From assembly GCA_019234035.1 (NCBI GenBank), contig JAFALX010000287.1:1-18699 (forward strand): a DNA stretch of 18,699 nucleotides. The letters run 5' to 3'. Positions 8,746 through 15,327 of this stretch are shown piece by piece. Below the pieces are notes generated by a model. It worked only from the letters and a program-made list of their open reading frames with translations, did not search any database and had not been told where the DNA came from. The stretch comes from Candidatus Dormiibacterota bacterium. GTDB lineage: Bacteria; Chloroflexota; Dormibacteria; Aeolococcales; Aeolococcaceae. Each line of letters opens with the position of its first letter. The first letter of the stretch is position 1. The translations under genes were made by a program, and so were the position numbers.

Positions 8746-8971
8746 CATCCGTGGCAAAGAAGAGGTCTTCCTGACGTCAGCAGACTTTGACCTTGTACTC
8801 CGGATACTCAACGCGATTCCGCCAGCCGATCTCGAACCCGCTTTTCAGGTCTTCCGCTCGATGGGCATCAAGATTCGGCAGGCCTGACCACCGCACAGCA
8901 CCACTCAAATCGCGTCCATGATTGGGCGTTGAGGGGCCGCGCAAGGCACCGATGCTCAAGCAGTGCCTGCA
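8746..8971. other. Non-coding gap with a possible gene remnant
   Basis: The 226 bp between the patatin stop and hicA hold no convincing gene. One plus-strand frame is open from 8744 to the stop at 8885-8887 and encodes an amphipathic peptide containing DFDLVLRILNAIPPADL and ending FRSMGIKIRQA. It resembles a degraded end of a helical protein, possibly like a sigma-70 region 1.1 or other small helical domain, but has no ATG. A perfect 10-bp palindrome, CTGACGTCAG, lies at 8771-8780. By eye the stretch looks less GC-rich than the flanking genes, which fits acquired or decaying DNA. Confidence 0.3.
8944..8968. repeat. Inverted repeat at the hicA start
   Basis: AGGCAC (8944-8949) and GTGCCT (8963-8968) form a 6-bp dyad with a 13-nt interior, just upstream of and touching the hicA start region. 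HicAB operons are usually autoregulated by the complex or by HicB binding upstream, so this is a candidate operator. It could also be chance. Confidence 0.3.
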
Positions 8972-9190
8972 ATGCCTCGGCCGACAGGGCGCGACACCCA
9001 ACGGGCGCTCGAGAGGCTGGGGTGGGTCGTTGTGGCGCAGAAGGGTTCACAGGCGCAGTTGAAACATCCACGGCGGGGCGGGCGGGTGACAATTCCCTTG
9101 CACGCAGGAGAGACATTGGGCCGCGGCCTGATCGCATCCATCCTCGAGCAAGCCGGGCTCACAGCCGACGAGTTTCGAGCAGCGTTGTGA
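8972..9190 (+). CDS. hicA: HicA-family toxin, atypical active site
   Basis: The product is 72 residues from ATG 8972 (an in-frame GTG at 8963 would add three). HicA toxins are small double-stranded-RNA-binding-fold mRNA interferases. The family layout is clear: MPRPTGRDTQRALERLGW, then VVVAQKGSQAQLKHP, GGRVTIPLHAGETLGRGL and the closing helix SILEQAGLTADEFRAAL. The usual motif is GSH followed by an aromatic or polar strand, with the His needed for catalysis. Here it is GSQ (codon CAG, one base from His), so the toxin may be inactive or altered. It is followed 4 bp later by hicB. The order toxin-antitoxin is the standard hicAB order. Confidence 0.9.
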   Translation: MPRPTGRDTQRALERLGWVVVAQKGSQAQLKHPRRGGRVTIPLHAGETLGRGLIASILEQAGLTADEFRAAL

Positions 9191-9194
9191 GAGC

Positions 9195-9431
9195 ATGAAT
9201 ACGATGGCGCGTAGCTACACAATCGTCGTTGAAGCGGATGGTTCGGAGGTCTTCAAGGTTTCCGTTCCCGCGCTCCCAGGATGCTTTACCCAAGGTAGGA
9301 CCATCGACGAATGCCGCGAGCGAGCCGCAGAGGCGATCGCCGCGCACATCGCTGGACTTCAGGCTGACGGGCGGCCGGTGCCGAGCGAGGTGAGCCCTCC
9401 GCAGCTCTTCACCGTTACCGTGGCGGCCTGA
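9195..9431 (+). CDS. hicB: HicB-family antitoxin
   Basis: The product is 78 residues. HicB folds as a partial RNase H-like domain and blocks HicA. The sequence YTIVVEADGSEVFKVSVPALPGC, FTQGRTIDECRERAAEAIAAHI and the DGRPVPSE turn match the family. There is no added helix-turn-helix or ribbon-helix-helix domain, so it belongs to the short HicB type; any DNA binding would have to come from the complex. ATG 9195 and the in-frame ATG 9204 are both possible starts. It sits 4 bp after hicA in one unit. Confidence 0.9.
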   Translation: MNTMARSYTIVVEADGSEVFKVSVPALPGCFTQGRTIDECRERAAEAIAAHIAGLQADGRPVPSEVSPPQLFTVTVAA

Positions 9432-9446
9432 CGCTCCTCGCGTCAG
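9428..9446. terminator. Hairpin between convergent hicB and chelatase gene
   Basis: A perfect 7-bp stem, CTGACGC (9428-9434) and GCGTCAG (9440-9446), has a TCCTC loop. It overlaps the hicB stop codon (9429-9431) and lies 10 bp from the stop of the minus-strand chelatase gene, so it can serve both directions. There is no T-tract. Confidence 0.5.
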
Positions 9447-9455
9447 CGATCAATC

Positions 9456-10496
9456 TCAGGCGCCGTTGCCGGCAGCGTGCCGCAGGATCTCGCCGATGTC
9501 CGGCAATCCACGTCGACCACCAATACCGGGCTTGACCCGGTGCGCCAGAACCATCGGGGCCACGTGCTCGACGTCGTCGAGACCTACCTGGGAGCGATCC
9601 TCGTACGCCGCCAGCGCCTGCGCGCTCTTGCGCATGACGATGTCGGAGCGGTGACCATCCACCTCGAGCTCGATGCTCAAGCCGGCGATGGACACCAAGA
9701 TGTCGCGGTCGACGGCGACGTCACCGAGCGTGCCGATCGCATGTGAGATGCGGCCCGCCTCCTCGCGCTCAGCCGGTTCGAACTGGGCCCCGAACGCTTC
9801 CGGATCCTCTTCATAGGCTTCGCGGCGCTCGACGATCTCCACACGCTGCCGCACGTCATGAATGCCCTCGACGTCGACGCACAAGCCGAAGCGATCGAGC
9901 AGCTGCGGGCGCAACTCGCCCTCCTCGGGATTCATCGTGCCGACGAGGATGAAGCGCGCGGGATGCGACACCGATACGCCTTCGCGCTCCACGGTGTTCT
10001 GCCCCATCGCCGCGGCGTCGAGCAGCACGTCGACGATGTGATCGTCGAGCAGGTTCACCTCGTCGACATAGAGGATGTTGCGGTTCGCCTCCGCGAGCAC
10101 GCCCGGCTGAAACTCCTTTGCGCCGCGCTTGATCGCCGCCTCCAGATCAATCGCGCCGACAACCCTGTCCTCGGATGCATTGATCGGAAGCTCCACAACG
10201 CGCATCTGGCGTTGACCGCGAGGCAGCGTCTCGCCCTCGGCCACACGCGCAGCGCAGTCCGCGCATTGCATCTCGGGCGAGTTCGGCGGGCAGCCATAGT
10301 GGCAATCGACAACGACGTCGAGCTCCGGCAGCAGCCGCGCCAGCGCGCGCACCGCCGTCGACTTTGCCGTGCCCTTCTCGCCGCGGATGAGCACGCCGCC
10401 GATCGCAGGGTTGATGGCGTTGAGCACGCGGGCCTGCTTCATCGTCTCCTGGCCGACGATTGCGGTGAACGGGAACACGGCATGTCCGTTGTTCAT
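9456..10496 (-). CDS. AAA+ chelatase subunit, BchI/ChlI type
   Basis: The product, 346 residues, is the ATPase motor of the magnesium/cobalt chelatase family, which forms hexameric rings that drive metal insertion into a tetrapyrrole. Walker A is GEKGTAKST (39-47), Walker B ILYVDEVN with D145/E146, and sensor 1 is in VGTMNPEEGELRPQLLDRFG. Four cysteines, C65-x3-C69-x8-C78-x2-C81, lie in the insertion after Walker A and could bind a metal. It aligns without gaps to the first 200-odd residues of the next gene upstream, so the two are paralogues. ATG 10496 is 22 bp behind that gene's stop. No large subunit (BchH/CobN) is in the window, so chlorophyll synthesis is not implied; cobalamin or an unrelated metal-insertion role is possible. 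Confidence 0.85.
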   Translation of the reverse strand: MNNGHAVFPFTAIVGQETMKQARVLNAINPAIGGVLIRGEKGTAKSTAVRALARLLPELDVVVDCHYGCPPNSPEMQCADCAARVAEGETLPRGQRQMRVVELPINASEDRVVGAIDLEAAIKRGAKEFQPGVLAEANRNILYVDEVNLLDDHIVDVLLDAAAMGQNTVEREGVSVSHPARFILVGTMNPEEGELRPQLLDRFGLCVDVEGIHDVRQRVEIVERREAYEEDPEAFGAQFEPAEREEAGRISHAIGTLGDVAVDRDILVSIAGLSIELEVDGHRSDIVMRKSAQALAAYEDRSQVGLDDVEHVAPMVLAHRVKPGIGGRRGLPDIGEILRHAAGNGA

Positions 10497-10518
10497 GCGG
10501 CACATTGTCGCAGGAGCA

Positions 10519-12681
10519 TCAGCGTCCACGGAGCGATTTTTCGACTCCCTCCACGATCGCGCCCTGCGAGAGGTCATACAGCCCGAGGTATTCCCCGCCT
10601 GCGCGTTCGGCGAGATCGAGGCACGCGTTGAAGCCGTAGCCGCCGAACAGCGGCGTGCGGCGCTGGCGTCCAATACGCGGAAGCTGGGCGCGGGCCGAGT
10701 GGTCGCGCGCGGAGTCGATCACGAGCACGTGAATGTCCTCCGCGGAGAGCTGCTCGCACAACCGCTGTGCTTCGACGAGCGGCTCCTCACCGAACAGCGA
10801 GATGTTGCCGCGGCCGTCACTGATCAACACCATCAGCGGATAGATCGAGGTGTCGCGCAGGCGTTCGGTACGGATCACCTTGAGACCCGCGACAAGCCCG
10901 TGCGTCAGCGGTGTCGTGCCACCCACCGCGAGCCGCTGCAGGCGGTTCTCCGCGAGATCGATGCTCGACGTGGGGTGCAAGGCGATGCGCGCAGTACGCC
11001 CCGAGAAGACCACGAGCGCGACCTTGTCGCGGCGAACGTATGCGTCGCGCAGCAACGACAGCACCGCCCCCTTGGTCGCCTGCATACGCTGCTCGGCGTC
11101 CATCGATGCGCTGGCGTCCACCACGAACACGATCAGCGTCCCGGTGCGCCGCCTGCGAACCTTCTGCCGCAGATCCTGGCGTTCCAGGCGCAGCGCCGGT
11201 CCGGGGACACCGCCCGCCTCGGCCCGGCGACGCAGCTGATGCGGCGCCGCAGCGCGCATCGTTGCGTCGAACGCGATGTCCGTTGTGTGCTCCGTCTGCA
11301 TGGCGCGCACGTAGCGACCGCGCTTGTCACGGCTGCGTGCGCTGTTCCGCTTGCCCGTCGTGTTGCGCGTGCGGCGGTCGCGCGGCAGCGCGATCTTGCG
11401 TACGGGAAACAGCGAGCCTTCGAAGAGCTGCTCCGCGGTGCCACGCGTCACAGCTTCGGTGGCGCGTTCCTGCCCGCGGACGGCGCCCTCGCTGTCGCCC
11501 TCCTCCGACGACGATTGCTCGGATGCGGTGTCCGTTGCCTCCCCCGTCTGGGGCGCATCCGACGCTGCCGACTCGGCTTCCTTCTGCAGGTCCTCGTACC
11601 GCTCGCGTTTCTCGGCGGGCCCGGCCGACGGCTGTCCCGGGGCGCTGCGATCACCGGTGACGCGCCGCCGGTGCGCCAGCGCGAGGTCCGCCGCGGCGAT
11701 CACGTCCTCCGGCGTCACGTTCAGCGCCTCGACCTCGGCCGCAGCATCGTGCTGCCCACCGGCGTCGATCACCAGCGAGGCCTCGCGCCAGGCGCGCAGG
11801 GTGCGGGCCGCGCTGCTCACCACGATGTCCGCCCGGTGACCCAGCGCTCCCGCGTCGATGCAGACGAGCGCGATGAACCACCGGATCTGCGGAGGGATGT
11901 CGACGAAGGGCAGCAGCTCCTGCGCCTTGACCATGACGTCGCGCAGGTGATCCTCGGTCTCCTCGAACTCGCTGTGCATGAGCGTGACATCGCCCTGCGA
12001 CTGCGCGTCCCGTTCCATGATGCGCACGCGATCGGCGACGTTGAGCAGGCCGCTGATGTCGACGCACAGGCCGAAGCGGTCGAGCAGCTGCGGGCGCAGC
12101 TCGCCCTCCTCCGGGTTCATCGTCCCGACGAGGATGAACTGCGACGGGTGCGCGAACGAGATGCCCTCGCGCTCCACGATGTTGCGTCCCATCGCCGCGG
12201 CGTCGAGCAGCACATCGACGAGGTGGTCATCCAGCAGGTTGACCTCGTCGACGTAGAGGATTGCACGATTCGCGTCGGCGAGCACGCCGGGTTCGAACAC
12301 GCGCTCACCGCGTTTGATCGCAGCCTCGGTGTCGATGCTGCCGACCACCCGATCCTCGCTCGCGTTGATCGGCAGCTCCACCACGCGCACCGGCACGCGC
12401 AGCACGGGCATGGGTTCGCCGCGCGCCGATCGCGCGCGGCATTCGTCGCACCAGCGCTGCGGATCGGCGGGGTCGCACCGGTAGCGGCAGCCCTCGATGA
12501 CGTCGATGTCCGGCAGCAGCCGCGCCAGCGCTCGCACCGCTGTCGATTTCGCCGTGCCGCGCTCGCCGCGAATGAGCACGCCACCGATGCCGGCGTTGAT
12601 CGCGTTGAGCACGAGCGATGTGCGCATCGGTTCCTGACCGACCAGCGCCGTGAAGGGCAGCACAGCTCGCGGAGACGCCAT
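10519..12681 (-). CDS. Fused AAA+ / von Willebrand A chelatase subunit
   Basis: The product is 720 residues. The N-terminal AAA+ domain (about 1-330) has a complete Walker A (GERGTAKST, 39-47), Walker B (D145/E146) and the same C65/C69/C78/C81 motif as its neighbour. A polar, Ser/Glu/Gly-rich linker (about 340-410) and a basic stretch follow. The C-terminal von Willebrand A domain has an intact MIDAS, DASAS at 522-526, and a later ISDGRGN loop. This is the BchD/ChlD architecture, but BchD usually has a degraded Walker A; an intact one matches the putative cobaltochelatase-type fusions of actinobacteria and relatives, which usually work with CobN. It is first in a two-gene unit. The shared 40-bp spacer with the glycosyltransferase holds overlapping divergent promoters. 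Confidence 0.87.
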   Translation of the reverse strand: MASPRAVLPFTALVGQEPMRTSLVLNAINAGIGGVLIRGERGTAKSTAVRALARLLPDIDVIEGCRYRCDPADPQRWCDECRARSARGEPMPVLRVPVRVVELPINASEDRVVGSIDTEAAIKRGERVFEPGVLADANRAILYVDEVNLLDDHLVDVLLDAAAMGRNIVEREGISFAHPSQFILVGTMNPEEGELRPQLLDRFGLCVDISGLLNVADRVRIMERDAQSQGDVTLMHSEFEETEDHLRDVMVKAQELLPFVDIPPQIRWFIALVCIDAGALGHRADIVVSSAARTLRAWREASLVIDAGGQHDAAAEVEALNVTPEDVIAAADLALAHRRRVTGDRSAPGQPSAGPAEKRERYEDLQKEAESAASDAPQTGEATDTASEQSSSEEGDSEGAVRGQERATEAVTRGTAEQLFEGSLFPVRKIALPRDRRTRNTTGKRNSARSRDKRGRYVRAMQTEHTTDIAFDATMRAAAPHQLRRRAEAGGVPGPALRLERQDLRQKVRRRRTGTLIVFVVDASASMDAEQRMQATKGAVLSLLRDAYVRRDKVALVVFSGRTARIALHPTSSIDLAENRLQRLAVGGTTPLTHGLVAGLKVIRTERLRDTSIYPLMVLISDGRGNISLFGEEPLVEAQRLCEQLSAEDIHVLVIDSARDHSARAQLPRIGRQRRTPLFGGYGFNACLDLAERAGGEYLGLYDLSQGAIVEGVEKSLRGR

Positions 12682-12687
12682 CGACCC

Positions 12688-12693
12688 ATTCTC
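12688..12693 (-). promoter_or_regulatory. -10-like box of the chelatase unit
   Basis: On the minus strand this is GAGAAT (4/6), ending 6 nt before ATG 12681 with no Shine-Dalgarno in between. It would give a leaderless mRNA. The match is modest and rests partly on the repeated pattern in this window. Confidence 0.3.
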
Positions 12694-12708
12694 GCAGCGC
12701 TGCGGTGG

Positions 12709-12714
12709 TACAAA
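12709..12714 (+). promoter_or_regulatory. -10-like box of the glycosyltransferase gene
   Basis: TACAAA preceded by TGG (an extended -10 form) ends 7 nt before ATG 12722. No Shine-Dalgarno is present. With the divergent box at 12688-12693 it fills the 40-bp spacer. Confidence 0.35.
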
Positions 12715-12721
12715 GCCGCGG

Positions 12722-13849
12722 ATGGTCCGAGTACTGTTGGAGGCAAGCTGCCTGGTCGACGCGCGACGCGACGCGGGGATCGGCCGCTACGCGCGCAACC
12801 TCATCGCCAACCTCGAGCATGGGGCCGATCTCGACATCGGTGTCGCGCGCCCGCAGCGCCCTCCGCTGAGCGAGTCGCGGCCGGGGCGGTTCATCCACGC
12901 GCAGCCACCGGCGCTCCGCGCCGCCGCGCGGATGAAGCCGGACCTGTTGCACGGCCTCGGCGGCGAACCGGTCGCCGGATTTCCCCTCTCACGGCAGGTG
13001 GTCACGATCCATGACGTCGAGATGTGGCGCACGGGCGGCGCCGATCAGCTCCGCCACGCGGCCCTGCGCGCGTATGGCATCACGCTGGCCGCGCTGCTGC
13101 GCGAGTGCGGTGCGTACATCGCGGTGAGCCGGACCTCGGCCGACGAGGCGATCCAGGCGCTGCGGCTCCGCCGCTCGCGGGTGCACGTGGTGCCCGAGGG
13201 CGTCACGGCGGCCTTCACGGCCCTGCCGGACCCGGCGGACGCCGCCGTGCTCGCGTCGCTCGATCTCGTGGCGGGGCGATACGTGTTCTGGGCCGGCAGC
13301 ATGCGCCACCGCGACCCACGAAAGGGGCTCGACCTCCTGATCGAGGCGGTCGGCCGCCTCGGAGCCGAGGGGCCGCCGCTCGTGCTGGCCGGGTCCACCG
13401 GCGCGGAGGCGGAGCGGCTCACGGCGCTCGCCGCTCGCCGCAGCTGCCGCATCGTGCTCACCGGCCGGCGGGGCGACCACGACCTGGCCGCGCTGTATCG
13501 CAACGCGGCGGTCTTCGCGCTGGCCTCGACCCACGAGGGCTTCGGGTTGTCCGCGCTGGAAGCGATGGCCTGCGGCGTCCCCGTCGTCGCCACCGCAGCG
13601 GGCAACCTCCCCGATCTCTGCGGCAACGCCGCGCTGCTCGTGCCGGTGGGCGACGCGGCGGCGCTCTCGGGTGGGTTGCGCGCCGTGCTCGACAGCAGCA
13701 CACGCGCCGCCGGGATGCGTGAGGCCGGCGTCGCCCGCTCCGCGTCGTTCACCTGGGAGCGGACGGCGCGCGACACCGCGCACATCTACCGCTCCCTGGC
13801 CGCGGACCTCACAGGTCGGCGGCGATCGCCTCGCGCTGTTCCGGGGTGA
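12722..13849 (+). CDS. GT4-family glycosyltransferase
   Basis: The product, 375 residues, transfers a sugar from a nucleotide-sugar to an unknown acceptor. It is a GT-B fold enzyme. The N-terminal half begins MVRVLLEASCLVDARRDAGI with the Gly-rich GIGRYARNL loop. The C-terminal half has EGVTAAF, the linker VFWAGSMRHRDPRKGLDLLIEA, and the diagnostic E272-x7-E280 motif (EGFGLSALE) followed by AMACGVPVVAT. ATG 12722 is chosen since the family's first strand begins there. No signal or membrane segment is seen. The gene stands alone and its 3' end overlaps the convergent DUF3501 gene by 41 bp. The acceptor could be a glycolipid, exopolysaccharide or storage sugar. Confidence 0.87.
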   Translation: MVRVLLEASCLVDARRDAGIGRYARNLIANLEHGADLDIGVARPQRPPLSESRPGRFIHAQPPALRAAARMKPDLLHGLGGEPVAGFPLSRQVVTIHDVEMWRTGGADQLRHAALRAYGITLAALLRECGAYIAVSRTSADEAIQALRLRRSRVHVVPEGVTAAFTALPDPADAAVLASLDLVAGRYVFWAGSMRHRDPRKGLDLLIEAVGRLGAEGPPLVLAGSTGAEAERLTALAARRSCRIVLTGRRGDHDLAALYRNAAVFALASTHEGFGLSALEAMACGVPVVATAAGNLPDLCGNAALLVPVGDAAALSGGLRAVLDSSTRAAGMREAGVARSASFTWERTARDTAHIYRSLAADLTGRRRSPRAVPG

Positions 13850-14378
13850 GCTCGGCCCGCTCGCTGCACCCGGGGTGCGCCACCCCCGCTGCGACCGCGT
13901 CGCCGCGGCGCCACGCCTCGCGGCACTCGTCGGGCAGCGGGAAGCTGACGAACGAGGCGGCGGCCAGCTCATCGGCGGACTCGTCCTCGATCGCCTCCCC
14001 CGGCACCCGGCGTCCCGCCACCTCGAGGTACACGGTGCGCTGGACGCCCTCGAGGTCGAGCAGCGCCGCGCCCAGCTCGGCCGCGTCCGTCGCCTCGACA
14101 TAGAGGATCGCGCCGAGATGGCCGGCGTGCGGCACGAACTCGTTGAAGTGGTCGGTTTTGACAGAAACCTCCGAGGCGTCGGTCACGCGGTCGGAGCGCA
14201 GCATCTCCTCCAGCGCAAGCCGGATCGTGTCGCGGCTCTCGAAGACGAGCGTCAGCCGGCCGCCGAGCCGGACACGGCGCTGCCGCTGCGCCTCCACCAC
14301 CGCCTCACGCTCGGCGGCGCGCGCCGACTCGTAGGCGGCGCCGGTGCGGATCTCGTCCGGTCGGAGCGGATCGGGCAT
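13809..14378 (-). CDS. DUF3501 family protein
   Basis: The product is 189 residues. Family features are RRVRLGGRLTLVFESRDTI near residues 34-52, the segment ALEEMLRSDRVTDASEV, FNEFVPHAGHLGAILYVEA, and the end of the domain at FVSFPL. No enzyme activity is established for DUF3501. Genes of this family are often next to a rubrerythrin, as here, so the two probably act together in an oxidative-stress or iron-related task. The ATG (14378-14376) overlaps the rubrerythrin stop by one base (TGATG), so translation is coupled. The C-terminus has a short Cys-containing tail (HPGCSERAEL). The last 41 bp overlap the end of the glycosyltransferase gene on the other strand. Confidence 0.78.
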   Translation of the reverse strand: MPDPLRPDEIRTGAAYESARAAEREAVVEAQRQRRVRLGGRLTLVFESRDTIRLALEEMLRSDRVTDASEVSVKTDHFNEFVPHAGHLGAILYVEATDAAELGAALLDLEGVQRTVYLEVAGRRVPGEAIEDESADELAAASFVSFPLPDECREAWRRGDAVAAGVAHPGCSERAELTPEQREAIAADL

Positions 14379-14809
14379 CAGCCGTCCTCCAGCGACGCGC
14401 GCAGGCGCGTCAGTTGCTGCACGTGCGCCTTCTCGGCGGCGCCCACGGTCTCGAACCAGTCGGCAACGTCCGCCTGGCGCTCGCGCCGCGCCGTCGCGGC
14501 GTATTCCGCGTACGCGGTCGCGTTGGTCTCGGCCTCGGCGATGGCGCTGTCGAGGTTGCCACGCGTGTCACCGGTGCCGGCGAGCGGGTCGGACGCGTCC
14601 TCGAGGAACTCGAGGTGGCCGAAGCCGTGCCCGGCCTCGCCCTCGGCGAGGGCGCGGAGGAACGCGGAGACGTCGGCACGGCCCTCGACATCCGCGCGGC
14701 GGGCGAAGTACATGCAGCGCAGCGCCGACTGCGCCTCGCGGGCGAACGCCTCGCGGACGTTCGCGGCGGTGGGGGTGCCGTCGAGGCTCACGACCCCGAA
14801 CTGTGGCAC
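14378..14809 (-). CDS. Rubrerythrin-type ferritin-like diiron protein
   Basis: The product is 143 residues, a four-helix diiron protein. Rubrerythrins reduce peroxide in the cytoplasm. Iron ligands are expected at E25 (FAREAQSALR), at E58-x2-H61 (EGEAGHGFGHLEFLE), and in the second half-site, with a Glu in AIAEAETNAT and the E-x2-H of AAEKAHVQQL. The rubredoxin domain found in classical rubrerythrin is absent, so electrons must come from another protein. The start is GTG 14809. Upstream, 50 bp separate it from the divergent DUF4395-thioredoxin genes, and the thioredoxin or the DUF3501 partner is a possible link to reductant. It is coupled to DUF3501 downstream. Confidence 0.88.
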   Translation of the reverse strand: MPQFGVVSLDGTPTAANVREAFAREAQSALRCMYFARRADVEGRADVSAFLRALAEGEAGHGFGHLEFLEDASDPLAGTGDTRGNLDSAIAEAETNATAYAEYAATARRERQADVADWFETVGAAEKAHVQQLTRLRASLEDG

Positions 14810-14844
14810 GCCGAGCGCGCCTGCGCTAATCCCGACTGATTGGG

Positions 14845-14850
14845 TAGACT
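14845..14850 (+). promoter_or_regulatory. -10-like box of the DUF4395-thioredoxin unit
   Basis: TAGACT (4/6) ends 9 nt before ATG 14860, with no Shine-Dalgarno between. It implies a leaderless or nearly leaderless mRNA. The 50-bp spacer also serves the divergent rubrerythrin gene. Confidence 0.4.
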
Positions 14851-14859
14851 TTCAACACG

Positions 14860-15327
14860 ATGGAAGGGGTTCCCTTCGACCGCAGCGTCCTGAAGGTCAA
14901 CCAGGCGATCCTCATCACCACGATCGTGGTGGCGTACTTCGTCGGCCTCTTCCGCCCCGGTGCGGCGTTCGTCCTCCCCGCTCTGGCGGTGATGATGCTG
15001 GCCGCGGTGGCATCACCGCGGACCAACCTCCCCCGCCGGCTGTATCTCCACCTGCTCAAGCCCGCCGGCTGGGTCCGCCCCCGCGTCCACATCGAGGATC
15101 CGGCGCCGCATCGCTTTGCGCAGCTGCTCGGCGGCGTGTTCCTCACGCTGGCGAGCATCTTCGTGTTCATCGGGGTCCTCGGCGTCGCCTGGGTGCTCGC
15201 GTGGCTCGTCGCGGCGCTTGCGTTCCTGAACTTCGCGTTCGACATCTGCGTCGGCTGCATCATCTACGCGCAACTGGTGCGCGCCGGGCTGTTCCCGCTT
15301 CGCCGGAGGTCCGCCTCGCAGGCATGA
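14860..15327 (+). CDS. DUF4395 family membrane protein
   Basis: The product is 155 residues with four hydrophobic segments, roughly at 16-32, 35-52, 85-105 and 107-127. The family pattern is visible: an initial FDRSVLKVNQAI, a conserved ED-x-x-P-x-RFAQ-like segment (EDPAPHRFAQLLGG) and a final C130-x2-C133 (CVGCIIY). The two cysteines near the last helix suggest a thiol-disulphide role, supported by the ATGA overlap with the membrane thioredoxin gene that follows. The biochemical function is not established. A reasonable inference is a membrane electron relay or quinone-linked redox partner for the thioredoxin. Confidence 0.82.
   Translation: MEGVPFDRSVLKVNQAILITTIVVAYFVGLFRPGAAFVLPALAVMMLAAVASPRTNLPRRLYLHLLKPAGWVRPRVHIEDPAPHRFAQLLGGVFLTLASIFVFIGVLGVAWVLAWLVAALAFLNFAFDICVGCIIYAQLVRAGLFPLRRRSASQA

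Noticed and set aside
8771..8780. CTGACGTCAG as a definite regulator site
   Set aside because: A lone 10-bp palindrome can occur by chance; it is kept only as a minor observation together with the hicB hairpin.
7501..8811. Minus-strand frame of 436 codons over the patatin gene
   Set aside because: The plus strand carries all patatin motifs; the minus-strand product is low-complexity and His/Arg/Asp-rich.
9456..12681. Evidence for photosynthesis (magnesium chelatase)
   Set aside because: Only the motor and adaptor subunits are present; no BchH, other bch genes or reaction-centre genes are in the window, and such subunits are common in non-phototrophs.
10369..13014. Very long plus-strand open frame (881 codons) over the chelatase genes
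   Set aside because: It is antisense to two clearly conserved proteins, is rich in Arg, His and Ala, and shows no domain. High GC content removes stop codons from the complementary frames.
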